The translations under genes were made by a program, and so were the position numbers. Shown here one piece after another: positions 14,828 to 22,556 of a stretch of 29,728 bases of DNA. Position 1 is the stretch's first letter. The number at the start of each line of letters is the position of its first letter. The DNA is from Nevskia sp043781855 (GTDB taxonomy: Bacteria > Pseudomonadota > Gammaproteobacteria > Nevskiales > Nevskiaceae): NCBI GenBank assembly GCA_043781855.1, contig JAYWBB010000122.1:1-29728 (forward strand), given 5' to 3'. The notes under the pieces are model-generated. The model saw only the letters and a program-made list of their open reading frames with translations. It did no database searches and had not been told where the DNA came from.

Positions 14828-15914
14828 GCGCAGTTCGCTGCGGCTGACGGCCTCGGATCGGCCCGGCGTCGCCCAGCCGGTGCCCGTGCGCGATGTGCCG
14901 GCGCAGCCGTGGGGAAAAATCTTCATCGTCGCCTTGCTGCTTTTCGCACTGCTGCTGGCCGCGTGGGAAGCGTATTGGCGCGATTACGGCAGCGTTCCGG
15001 CCTATCGCAACAGCGACGGCCTCTGGGCGATGCAGCGCCGTCGCGTCGACGCAGGCGAGGGCGGTCGTACCGTGCTGCTCGGCGCTTCGCGCATGCTCTT
15101 CGATATCGATCTCGACACCTGGGAGCGTCTGTCCGGCACAAGGCCGATCCAGCTCGCGCTCGAAGGCACTTCGCCGCTGTTCGCACTCGAAGATCTGGCC
15201 GACGATCCGAAGTTCACCGGACGCCTGCTGGTCGGTGTGGCGCCCGACGTGTTCTTCAGCGGCTTCGCCAGACGCGGCGACGTGCTGAAGTACACGCGCA
15301 AGGAAAGCCCTTCGCAACGCGCCGGGCAGTGGCTGTCGATGCACCTGGTCGAACCGCTGTTCGCGTTCTACGATCCCGACTTCGCGCTGGCGACGGTGGT
15401 GAACCGCCAGGATTGGCCGCTGCGCGAAGGACTCTTGCGTAAAACCAGCGTGCGCAGGCTCTCCGTCTGCGACGCCGATCGCAACACGCGCATGTGGAGC
15501 AAGGTCGAACGCGACCCGGAATATCAGGCGCTCGCACAACGCATCTGGGCCGAACGCAATTTCGCGCCACTGGATGCGGTCAACCAGGCCAAGCTCGACC
15601 TGACCATCCAGAAACAACTCGACCGCGCCGTTATCGCCGTCGACAAACTGCGCGTGCGCGGCATCGACATCACCTTCGTGCGCCCGCCCAGCGCTGGCGG
15701 GTATCTCGAATACGAAAACCGCGCCTTTCCGCGCGCGAAGACCTGGCAGCCGCTACTCGCGATGACCGGCGTGCGCGGCATCCACTTCGAGGATTACCCC
15801 GAGTTGCAAGGCTATCGCCTGCCCGAGTGGTCGCACCTCGCCGCTGACGAGAAGCCGCGCTTCACCGAGGCGCTGGTCCGCATCGTCGAGCAGCAATCTG
15901 CGGTAAAACCCTAG
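14802..15914 (+). CDS. AlgX/AlgJ-type SGNH partner protein of MBOAT
   Basis: This 370-residue protein has one N-terminal membrane helix (about residues 40-58, KIFIVALLLFALLLAAW) after a cytoplasmic leader, with the rest in the periplasm. VLLGASRMLFDIDLDTWERL holds the SGNH block-I serine (Ser96). LPEWSHLAADEKPRFTEAL near the C-terminus gives His345, with Glu rather than the common Asp three residues before. Proteins of this kind take the acyl group delivered by an MBOAT and place it on a glycan. It starts 26 nt before the MBOAT stop, with an AGGGGACG upstream. The family assignment rests on these motifs and on the neighbour. The TAG stop is inside the hairpin at 15911-15932. Confidence 0.8.
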   Translation: MPSSISSFERSSLRLTASDRPGVAQPVPVRDVPAQPWGKIFIVALLLFALLLAAWEAYWRDYGSVPAYRNSDGLWAMQRRRVDAGEGGRTVLLGASRMLFDIDLDTWERLSGTRPIQLALEGTSPLFALEDLADDPKFTGRLLVGVAPDVFFSGFARRGDVLKYTRKESPSQRAGQWLSMHLVEPLFAFYDPDFALATVVNRQDWPLREGLLRKTSVRRLSVCDADRNTRMWSKVERDPEYQALAQRIWAERNFAPLDAVNQAKLDLTIQKQLDRAVIAVDKLRVRGIDITFVRPPSAGGYLEYENRAFPRAKTWQPLLAMTGVRGIHFEDYPELQGYRLPEWSHLAADEKPRFTEALVRIVEQQSAVKP

Positions 15915-15932
15915 GCCCTGGCTGGGGCCTAG
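15911..15932. terminator. Bidirectional hairpin between converging genes
   Basis: CTAGGCCC (15911-15918) and GGGCCTAG (15925-15932) make a perfect 8-bp stem with a 6-nt loop. The stop codons of the SGNH-type gene (15912-15914) and of fhs (15929-15931) both lie in the arms. On the minus strand a GGGTTTTAC follows, a short T-run, so it could act as a terminator for fhs and perhaps for both genes. Confidence 0.6.
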
Positions 15933-17602
15933 AACAAGCCCGTAATCCGCCCGTCGTTTTCGATGCTGATCGACTCCGCCGCCGGCCGCACAGGCAGGCC
16001 CGGCATGGTCATGATGTCGCCGCAGACGACGACGATGAAGCGCGCGCCGGCCGACAGGCGCACTTCGCGGATTTGCAGCACGTGGCCCTCGGGCGCGCCT
16101 TTGAGCTTCGGGTCGGTCGAGAACGAGTATTGGGTTTTGGCGATGCAGACGGCATAACGGCCGTAGCCCTGCGCGGTCCAGTCCTCGATCTGCCGGCGCA
16201 CAGCATCATCGGCGCTGATGCCCGCAGCGCGATAGACGCGGCGCGCCACGGTTTCGATCTTGTCCCAGAGTGGCAGCGCCTCGTCGTAGACGAAGCGCAT
16301 CTCGGATTTTTCTTCGCAGAGATCGACGACGGTGCGCGCGAGTGCGGCCGCGCCCGCCGCGCCCTCGGCCCAGTGCCGCGATTCCACGCAGGGCACGCCC
16401 ATGTCCTCGCAGCAGGCATGGATCAGCGCGAGTTCGGCGGCGGTGTCGTGCGTGAAGTGGTTGATCGCCACGACGCAAGGCAGGCCGTAAACGTTCCGTA
16501 CATTGTCGACATGGCGTTGCAGGTTCGCGAGCCCGCGGCGCACGGCATCGACGTCTTCGCGGGCGAGCGTGCCGAGCGCCGCGCCACCGTGGAACTTGAT
16601 CGCCCGCACGGTCGCGACGACGACAGCCGCCGAGGGGCGCAGGCCGGATTGCCGGCACTTGATATCGATGAACTTCTCGGCGCCGAGATCGGCACCGAAG
16701 CCGGCTTCGGTCACGACATAGTCGGCGAGGTGCAAAGCGGTGCGCGTGGCGATGACCGAGTTGCAGCCGTGCGCGATGTTCGCGAACGGCCCGCCATGAA
16801 TCAGCGCCAGGTTGCCCTCAAGCGTCTGCACAAGATTGGGCTTGATCGCGTGTTTGAGCAGTGCGGCCATGGCGCCGTCGCATTTCAGATCGGCGGCGGT
16901 GATCGCGCGGCCGTCGCAAGCGGTCGCGACGATGATCGCGCCGAGTCGTTTTTTCAGGTCCGCCAGCGAGTCGGCGAGGCAGAAGATCGCCATCACTTCG
17001 GAGGCGACGACGATGTTGAAGCCATCGTCGCGCGGCGTGCCGTTTGCCGCGCCGCCGAGGCCGACGCGGATTTGCCGCAGCGCGCGGTCGTTCATGTCGA
17101 CCACGCGGCGCCAGCTCACGCGCGCGGGGTCGAGCCCCAGCGCGTTGCCGTGATGTATATGATTGTCGATCATCGCCGCGAGCAGGTTGTTGGCGAGCGC
17201 GATGGCGTGGAAGTCGCCGGTGAAGTGGAGGTTGATATCCTCCATCGGCACCACCTGCGAGTGGCCGCCGCCGGTCGCGCCGCCCTTCATGCCGAAACAG
17301 GGGCCGAGCGAGGGCTCGCGCAGGCAGATCAGGGCCTTTTTGCCGATATGGTTCAGGGCATCGCCGAGACCGACCGAGGTCGTGGTCTTGCCCTCGCCCG
17401 AGGGCGTCGGCGTAATCGCCGCGACGAGGATCAGCTTGCCGGCTGGGCGCTCGTGCAGCCGCTCGATGTAGTCGAGCGCCAGCTTCGCCTTGAAATGGCC
17501 ATAGGGTTCCAGCGCCTCGGGCGGAATGCCGAGCCGGGCCTGGGCCATGGGAATGATGGGTTGCAGCGTGGCCGCCTGGGCGATCTCGATATCGCTAGGC
17601 AT
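15929..17602 (-). CDS. fhs: Formate-tetrahydrofolate ligase
   Basis: This 557-residue cytoplasmic enzyme joins formate to tetrahydrofolate at the cost of ATP, giving 10-formyl-THF for one-carbon metabolism. The P-loop region TPTPSGEGKTTTSVGLGDAL is at about residues 64-83. Further family signatures are REPSLGPCFGMKGGATGGG, DINLHFTGDFHAIALANNLL, NLVQTLEGNLALIHGGPFAN and GVPCVESRHWAEG. Length matches the family (about 555). The ATG at 17602 gives the standard N-terminus. It is transcribed alone and is divergent from the glycerophosphodiesterase gene; a CACTATACGA near 17654-17663 in the gap may belong to a promoter, but no paired -35 was found. Confidence 0.96.
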   Translation of the reverse strand: MPSDIEIAQAATLQPIIPMAQARLGIPPEALEPYGHFKAKLALDYIERLHERPAGKLILVAAITPTPSGEGKTTTSVGLGDALNHIGKKALICLREPSLGPCFGMKGGATGGGHSQVVPMEDINLHFTGDFHAIALANNLLAAMIDNHIHHGNALGLDPARVSWRRVVDMNDRALRQIRVGLGGAANGTPRDDGFNIVVASEVMAIFCLADSLADLKKRLGAIIVATACDGRAITAADLKCDGAMAALLKHAIKPNLVQTLEGNLALIHGGPFANIAHGCNSVIATRTALHLADYVVTEAGFGADLGAEKFIDIKCRQSGLRPSAAVVVATVRAIKFHGGAALGTLAREDVDAVRRGLANLQRHVDNVRNVYGLPCVVAINHFTHDTAAELALIHACCEDMGVPCVESRHWAEGAAGAAALARTVVDLCEEKSEMRFVYDEALPLWDKIETVARRVYRAAGISADDAVRRQIEDWTAQGYGRYAVCIAKTQYSFSTDPKLKGAPEGHVLQIREVRLSAGARFIVVVCGDIMTMPGLPVRPAAESISIENDGRITGLF

Positions 17603-17752
17603 GTGGGTGGTGTCGGAGTGTCACTGCGGCTAGTGTCCTTTCGATCAGTCGCCACTATACGAGCGCGGGCCGGCGATTTCGACGGCAGGACAGCGCCCGG
17701 TCCACGGCGTAGATTGGTGGCCCGGTCCGTCGACCCAGCGGGAGCGAACGTC

Positions 17753-18457
17753 ATGGCCCTTGCGCAGGTATTCACCGTCATCGGCCACCGCGGCGCGCGT
17801 GGCCACGCGCCGGAGAACACGCTGCTGGCGCTGGACACGGGTATCCGCCTCGGCGCGCATTGGCTGGAGTTCGACGTGCAGCTGCACGAGTCCGGCGCGT
17901 TGCTGGTGTTTCACGACCTTTCGCTCGAACGCACGACGAATGGCTTTGGTTCGCTCGCCGGCAAATCCTTCGATGAACTGCGCCTGCTCGATGCCGGCGA
18001 GGGCCAGCAGATTCCGACGCTCGAAGAAGCGCTGGATTTGATCGAGCAGCAGGCTGGCGTCAACATCGAGCTGAAGACTGCCGACGGCACCGGCGAGGCC
18101 GTCGCCGGTGTGGTGCGCAACTATCTTGCGGCCGGCTGGCCGCCGGAAAAATTCCTGGTGTCCTCGTTTCATCTGCCGGAGCTCTGGGAGTTCAAGCAGC
18201 TCGCGCCGGAGATTCCGGTCGGCGCGCTGATCTGCGGCGTGCCGCTGGATTGGGCCGGCTGCGCGGTGGAACTCGGCGCGAGTGCGCTGAATATCTCCTC
18301 GGAGTTCGTCGACGTGCGTCTGCTCGCCGATGCGCACGCGCACGGCATCAAGGTCAACGTCTACACGGTCAACGACCCGGCCGAGATGCGCGCCCTGCGC
18401 GCGCTCGGCGTGGACGGCGTATTCACCGATTATCCGGATCGCGCATTGAGCCTCTAG
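17753..18457 (+). CDS. Cytoplasmic glycerophosphodiester phosphodiesterase (UgpQ-like)
   Basis: This 234-residue enzyme splits glycerophosphodiesters, products of phospholipid breakdown, into glycerol-3-phosphate and an alcohol. The GDPD fold begins IGHRGARGHAPENTLLAL (His12) and continues LEFDVQLHESGALLVFHD (Glu39, Asp41, His54), the metal and catalytic residues. NIELKT and the C-terminal NVYTVNDP and GVDGVFTDYP are also typical. There is no signal peptide, so it resembles cytoplasmic UgpQ more than periplasmic GlpQ. A GGGAG lies about 8 nt before the ATG at 17753; homology starts there, and the long open frame upstream is antisense to fhs. It ends 2 nt from the stop of the converging MipA/OmpV gene. 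Confidence 0.93.
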   Translation: MALAQVFTVIGHRGARGHAPENTLLALDTGIRLGAHWLEFDVQLHESGALLVFHDLSLERTTNGFGSLAGKSFDELRLLDAGEGQQIPTLEEALDLIEQQAGVNIELKTADGTGEAVAGVVRNYLAAGWPPEKFLVSSFHLPELWEFKQLAPEIPVGALICGVPLDWAGCAVELGASALNISSEFVDVRLLADAHAHGIKVNVYTVNDPAEMRALRALGVDGVFTDYPDRALSL

Positions 18458-18459
18458 CC

Positions 18460-19299
18460 CTACTTGCCGCGACTCCAGGTGTAGTCGAGGCTCATCGCGA
18501 CGCCGTACTGGGTCTTGCGCGCGGTCGTCGGGCTGTTCGCGGCATCGCCGATCAGGCGGGTCGCGGCGAGCGTGGTGTCGAGACGCCAATGCTTGCTGAT
18601 GAGCCAGAACGCGCTGCTGCCGAGGGTGTACGAGGTGATGCCCGGCTCGGCGACATAAGGCTGGAGTCCACGCTGCCGCGCCTCGGTGTCGTTGACGCCG
18701 AAGAACTGCTGCGTGAACGGGCTGTTGCCGTAGCTGACACTGGGTCCGACGAGCACGAAGAATTTCTTGTTGCCGAACACCGGCAGATAGAGGGAGAGAT
18801 CGCCGACGACGCCATCGTAGCCGCCGATCGCACGACGCACGTCGCCGCGGATTACCACCGGAAACAGGACGTATTCCGCGAACACCTTGAATTCCGGCGC
18901 GCCCTGGACATCGTCGCCGATGCCGCGCGATTTCTGATCGCGGTTCACGCGCCGGCCGAAGTCGTAGGTCAGTGCGACACCCGCGCGATAGGTCTTGCCA
19001 TGCAGGATGTTCCAGCCCAGACCTTCGCCGGTCGAGAGGAAGGCGATGTCGCGGTAGCGGATGTCAATCGTCGGCCCGGGCTGGACGCGGTAGTCCTTCG
19101 AGCCCGCGTAGCGCGGCTGCACGATGAACGCGGCGCCGAGGTCGTACTCCCATTTTGGCGGCTCGGGAATGAAGTAGCCGCGCAGCGGCACGCCGGCCGA
19201 GAACTGCCATTCGGCGAGTGGCGACGGCGTCTGCGCTGACGACGGAGCCGCCCACACCAGGCCGAGAGCGAAGACGGCAAGTGAGAGTTTCCGGATCAT
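18460..19299 (-). CDS. MipA/OmpV-family outer-membrane protein
   Basis: This 279-residue protein has a signal peptide (MIRKLSLAVFALGLVWAAPSSAQ) and then alternating beta-barrel-like sequence. Family features are WEYDLGAAFIVQPRYAGSKDY near the mature N-terminus, TYRAGVALTYDFGRR, and the C-terminal YGVAMSLDYTWSRGK. MipA/OmpV proteins are outer-membrane barrels; MipA scaffolds murein enzymes in E. coli, while most homologues have unknown roles. I preferred the ATG at 19299 over the upstream one at 19347 because the signal peptide begins there and a GAGG precedes it. The gene stands alone and ends 2 nt from the converging GDPD gene. Confidence 0.88.
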   Translation of the reverse strand: MIRKLSLAVFALGLVWAAPSSAQTPSPLAEWQFSAGVPLRGYFIPEPPKWEYDLGAAFIVQPRYAGSKDYRVQPGPTIDIRYRDIAFLSTGEGLGWNILHGKTYRAGVALTYDFGRRVNRDQKSRGIGDDVQGAPEFKVFAEYVLFPVVIRGDVRRAIGGYDGVVGDLSLYLPVFGNKKFFVLVGPSVSYGNSPFTQQFFGVNDTEARQRGLQPYVAEPGITSYTLGSSAFWLISKHWRLDTTLAATRLIGDAANSPTTARKTQYGVAMSLDYTWSRGK

Positions 19300-19667
19300 C
19301 GGCAGCGGCCTCGGATCAAGGAGCAGGTATTCCATAGACCAGCGCATTCCTGTCGGCGTTCCGGAAATACGGACGGGATCACGACTCGCGCTTCGCGCGG
19401 CGCGCGCGCGAATCGGCCATCTTTTCCCGGCGGAGCAGCTGCTGCGGGCGCCGGCGCGACCTCTTCGTTCTGCGACGGCCGAGCGTGCGTCTCATGCCAG
19501 CATGATACCTGTCGACGGTGCGTGGTTGCCGCCGTTCCAGCGGCGGCCGACAACCTTCGATCGCGCGCGAACGCTTCGCCGCGAGGATGCCGGCATTGCG
19601 CCGCTGGCGCCGACGCGCAGTTTCGCGCTAGCGTGCGGCCCTTCCAGACACGACAGGGAGCTGCACG
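19300..19667. other. Intergenic stretch between MipA/OmpV and GST genes
   Basis: This 368-nt divergent gap must hold the promoters of both flanking genes, but I could not identify a clear -35/-10 pair. It includes an alternating GC run (GCGCGGCGCGCGCGCG near 19395-19411) and a possible 38-codon basic ORF on the minus strand at 19379-19495. No RNA gene or repeat shared with the rest of the window was seen. Confidence 0.5.
19379..19495 (-). CDS. Possible 38-residue very basic small protein
   Basis: The minus-strand frame from ATG 19495 reads MRRTLGRRRTKRSRRRPQQL and then LRREKMADSRARRAKRES, ending with TGA at 19379-19381. About half the residues are Arg or Lys. Such composition fits a ribosome- or nucleic-acid-associated micropeptide, but a high-GC intergenic region can also produce Arg-rich frames by chance. 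No strong ribosome-binding site is visible and I recognise no family, so this is a weak call. Confidence 0.2.
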   Translation of the reverse strand: MRRTLGRRRTKRSRRRPQQLLRREKMADSRARRAKRES

Positions 19668-20387
19668 ATGATCGACCTCTACACCTCACCGACTCCGAAC
19701 GGCAAGAAAGTCTCGATCCTGCTCGAAGAACTCCGCGTGCCGTATACCGTGCACGCGATCGACCTCGGCAGCGGCGCGCAGAAGCAGCCGGACTACGTGA
19801 AGCTCAATCCGAACGGCCGCATTCCGACTCTCGTCGACCACTCACCCGCCGACGGCGGCGCGCCGTTCGCGGTGTTCGAATCCGGCGCGATCCTGATCTA
19901 TCTCGCCGAAAAATACGGACCGAAAAGCCATTGGGCGTTTCTGCCGCAGGACGTGCGCGGCCGTTCCGAAGTCATCCAGTGGCTGATGTTCCAGATGGGC
20001 GGCATCGGCCCGATGCAGGGCCAGGCCCATGTCTTCTTCCGCTACTTCCCCGAAAAGATCCAGCCCGCGATCGACCGCTACCAGAACGAGACCAAGCGTC
20101 TCTACACGGTGATCGAACGCCGCCTCGACGGCGGCCGCGAATACCTCTGCGGACCGGGCACGGGACAGTACAGCATCGCCGACATCGCCAACTTCACCTG
20201 GATCACCATCCACGCCTGGGCCGGCATCGAGATCGACGACCTGCCGAACCTGCGCAGCTGGCTCAACCGCATCCACGCGCGTCCCGCCGTGCAGGCCGGT
20301 CTCGCCGTGCCGGCCAAGGCCGAGGCGGATGTCGTCCTCGATACGGAGAGCATCATCAAGGCGGCGCAGACGATGGTGATGCGCTGA
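19668..20387 (+). CDS. yfcG: Nu-class glutathione S-transferase (YfcG-like)
   Basis: This 239-residue cytoplasmic protein aligns closely with E. coli YfcG, a glutathione transferase with disulfide-bond reductase activity. The N-terminus MIDLYTSPTPNGKKVSILLE keeps Thr9 and Asn11, the glutathione-contacting residues described for YfcG. NPNGRIPTLVDHSPADGG and FESGAILIYLAEKYG complete the thioredoxin-like domain. The helical C-terminal domain has QWLMFQMGGIGPMQGQAHVF and YSIADIANFTWI. A CAGGGAG sits about 8 nt before the ATG. It is a single-gene unit closed by a strong hairpin terminator at 20464-20490. It probably serves redox homeostasis. Confidence 0.94.
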   Translation: MIDLYTSPTPNGKKVSILLEELRVPYTVHAIDLGSGAQKQPDYVKLNPNGRIPTLVDHSPADGGAPFAVFESGAILIYLAEKYGPKSHWAFLPQDVRGRSEVIQWLMFQMGGIGPMQGQAHVFFRYFPEKIQPAIDRYQNETKRLYTVIERRLDGGREYLCGPGTGQYSIADIANFTWITIHAWAGIEIDDLPNLRSWLNRIHARPAVQAGLAVPAKAEADVVLDTESIIKAAQTMVMR

Positions 20388-20463
20388 GGCATCAGGCAAG
20401 CCGGGCGTGCGAGGTTTGCGCAGTGAGCCGTTTTCCTCGCCCCCGCAGACGGGCTTGGGGGAC

Positions 20464-20490
20464 AACCCTTCTCCCGGCGGGAGAAGGGTT
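20464..20490 (+). terminator. Strong rho-independent terminator after the GST gene
   Basis: AACCCTTCTCCC (20464-20475) and GGGAGAAGGGTT (20479-20490) form a perfect 12-bp stem around a GGC loop, followed by TTCTGCTCTTTC. This is a good intrinsic terminator for the gst gene. The CCCTTCTCCC core also resembles the hairpins at 1493-1511 and 13176-13194, so it may be a repeat copy serving as terminator. Confidence 0.75.
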
Positions 20491-20559
20491 TTCTGCTCTT
20501 TCGAAAACTTCCTCGGTTCGAGGGAGGAAAGGCCCGGCTTGGCAGCGGCGGCGCCTCGA

Positions 20560-21300
20560 CTACACCTTGTGAAGCGTCGACCCGCAAAGGAAGGCGTTGG
20601 TCGCGCCGGTTTGGTAGAACAGCGAAAGCACGATGTCGTTGCCGTTCTGCTGAGCCCCGACGAGGCGGTTGGTCGAGTAGTAACCGCAGTTGCCAAGTGA
20701 ATAGCTACCGTTGGTGACGACGCCCCAATCATAATTGCCGACGTCGCCGCGCAGGTCGATGCCGGCGGCGTGCAGCTGGGCATAGTACGGATGCGTGGTA
20801 TCGATCTTGCCCGTGACGACTTCAACCTGGAGCGGGTACCCGTTGTCGGATACGCAGTCGGACTGCGACTGCGTGCGCCCGCTTTGCAGCGCAAATTTCG
20901 TGACCTTGCAGATTCCGGCATACAGGGGCTTGGTGTTGTAGTTACCTGGGATGATGCCCCTTGTGGTCGCCTTGGGCGACGGCACCGCAGTCACGGTCGC
21001 GGTTGTCGGCGGCGTGCCGTTGGTGGCGGCGGTGAACGAGACTACGAGGTCGAAATACTGGATCGTGCCCGTTGAGTTGGTCACCGGCACACCGTAGGCG
21101 TTGACCGTATTGTCGGTGCCGAGCACGGTCGAGCGCTCGAACATCAGTTTCGGATTCGGCACAGCCACCGCCGCCGCGAGCGGAGTGCCAGTCAGAGTGT
21201 TGTAGAGCGGGTCCGCACCGATCTGGGGATCGGTCTGCGCGGCCGCAGGCAACAGCGCCAGTAGACTCAGCACACTGGCATAAAACAAGGTCTTTTTCAT
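20560..21300 (-). CDS. Unrecognised secreted protein
   Basis: This 246-residue protein has a clear signal peptide (MKKTLFYASVLSLLALLPAA, cleavage probably after AAA-Q). The mature part is rich in Thr, Asn, Gly and Val with few charged residues, suggesting a beta-rich extracellular or surface protein. Four cysteines in the mature part (in AGICKV, SDCVSDNGY, LGNCGYYS and FLCGST) could form two disulfides. I recognise no domain. The coding sequence looks less G/C-rich than neighbouring genes, hinting at transfer or at a different selective regime. It sits between the gst terminator and the CsgG-like lipoprotein gene on the same strand, 126 nt after it, and is probably transcribed separately. Confidence 0.75.
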   Translation of the reverse strand: MKKTLFYASVLSLLALLPAAAQTDPQIGADPLYNTLTGTPLAAAVAVPNPKLMFERSTVLGTDNTVNAYGVPVTNSTGTIQYFDLVVSFTAATNGTPPTTATVTAVPSPKATTRGIIPGNYNTKPLYAGICKVTKFALQSGRTQSQSDCVSDNGYPLQVEVVTGKIDTTHPYYAQLHAAGIDLRGDVGNYDWGVVTNGSYSLGNCGYYSTNRLVGAQQNGNDIVLSLFYQTGATNAFLCGSTLHKV

Positions 21301-21426
21301 CGTAGTAACTCCTGGGTGGGCGAGGCGACCTGATTACGCCGGCGGTCGCCCCGATAAAGTCATAACGCCGGCTTGACGGAACACTAGCGTTCGATTTTCC
21401 CGATACCGGTCAGGGATTTTCCGGGC

Positions 21427-22305
21427 TTACTGCTTCTTCGCCGCCGTTTTTTTCGCCGGCTTCGCGGTATCGCCGCTCAACTTCCGGGACGCCGGCGTGG
21501 TGCCGCCGTCGACGCCGAGCGTGCCGCCGGTGCCGAGTCCGCCTTCGACGGTCTGCGCCTTGTAGTTGCGCAGGCCGCGCACCATCTGGTTGTAGGAGTC
21601 CATGAACGCGGCGGAGATGATCTTTCCTTGCGGTGTGTTCGAGTAGCCGCCAGCCGTTGCGCCGCCGCCGACGCCAAAGACGCCGCCGAGGCCGCCGATG
21701 TCCCAGTTCTTGGCGCTGCCCTGCGACGCGGAAAGCTGCACGCTGGACCGGTTGTCGATCAGCAGCAGGACCGTCGAGGCTTCGTTCGCCTTGTAGTTCG
21801 CGGCGGCAAAACCGACCAGCGTGCCGAGCCCGCCAGGGACCAGGCCGCCAAGGGCGCCGCCACCGCCGCTGGTGCCCTGTTCGCTGAAGTTGATCGTCGG
21901 ACTCATCGTGTAATCGGCTGCCGCCATCTGACCCTTGCCCATGTTGCTTCCGGCGCGCGCCTCGCCCGAGTCCGCAAGGCTTCGTTCCTGGCGCAGTGTG
22001 TTGAGCGAGTGGCCACGCTCGACGATCACGAAGCAGTTGGATTGCTGCACGATCAGGCGCAGCAGCGGCACCGTCGACGGCAGCTGGTAGCGCGAGAGGT
22101 GGCCGTACCACGGCGCGGACTGATCCTCCTCGATGCCGAGGGTGCCCAGTGTCTTGTCGCAATGTTCGATCTGGGAACTGGCGTTGGCCGTGGCCTGGCC
22201 CGCCGCAGAACCGGTGGCGACGACGTTGTCGCTGCCGCCGAGTGTCGGTGCGGTGGCGCAGGCGGAAAGGCTCAGGCTCAGCAGGCAGTGCGGTAGCTTG
22301 TTCAT
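21427..22305 (-). CDS. CsgG/HfaB-type lipoprotein
   Basis: This 292-residue protein begins with a lipoprotein signal peptide and lipobox LSAC (Cys16), so it is lipid-anchored, probably at the outer membrane. The middle resembles the CsgG family: PLLRLIVQQSNCFVIVERGH and LNTLRQERSLADSG (the typical CsgG strand followed by an ER or RQE helix), AADYTMSPTINFSE and later VLLLIDNRSSVQL. CsgG forms the curli secretion pore, but many homologues serve other or unknown envelope roles. The central region is very glycine-rich (about 130-215) and the tail AKPAKKTAAKKQ is lysine-rich, as in peptidoglycan- or polyanion-binding ends. No curli subunit gene is nearby. It is divergent from the wHTH-kinase-TPR gene. 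Confidence 0.75.
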   Translation of the reverse strand: MNKLPHCLLSLSLSACATAPTLGGSDNVVATGSAAGQATANASSQIEHCDKTLGTLGIEEDQSAPWYGHLSRYQLPSTVPLLRLIVQQSNCFVIVERGHSLNTLRQERSLADSGEARAGSNMGKGQMAAADYTMSPTINFSEQGTSGGGGALGGLVPGGLGTLVGFAAANYKANEASTVLLLIDNRSSVQLSASQGSAKNWDIGGLGGVFGVGGGATAGGYSNTPQGKIISAAFMDSYNQMVRGLRNYKAQTVEGGLGTGGTLGVDGGTTPASRKLSGDTAKPAKKTAAKKQ

Positions 22306-22556
22306 CGTCGGTCTCCTCGATCAGGCTGCGGAGGGGGATATCGCCTCGATCGCCGGCGAGTGGACGCAGACCCGGCAAGGGAAGTCATAACGATCACCTA
22401 ACGCATTCCTAACGGGCTTGATTCCGGCCTACAATCAGGAAGATGGACGGCGGGTCTGGCTATGCCCGGCCGCTTGGAGGACTCGTCGGCGCGCGCGGCC
22501 GCATACGCGGCGCTGGCAACACCGGCATCGCCGCCAGGAACGTGAGGGCGAGCGCA

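Noticed and set aside
16073..17752. Open frame upstream of the GDPD gene, antisense to fhs
   Set aside because: fhs is certain on the minus strand; GDPD homology begins at the ATG at 17753 with its own ribosome-binding site.
22430..22435. TACAAT as -10 for the kinase-TPR gene
   Set aside because: No -35 at a suitable distance was seen. If real, it would place transcription start at about the upstream ATG at 22443, consistent with the downstream start but not provable.
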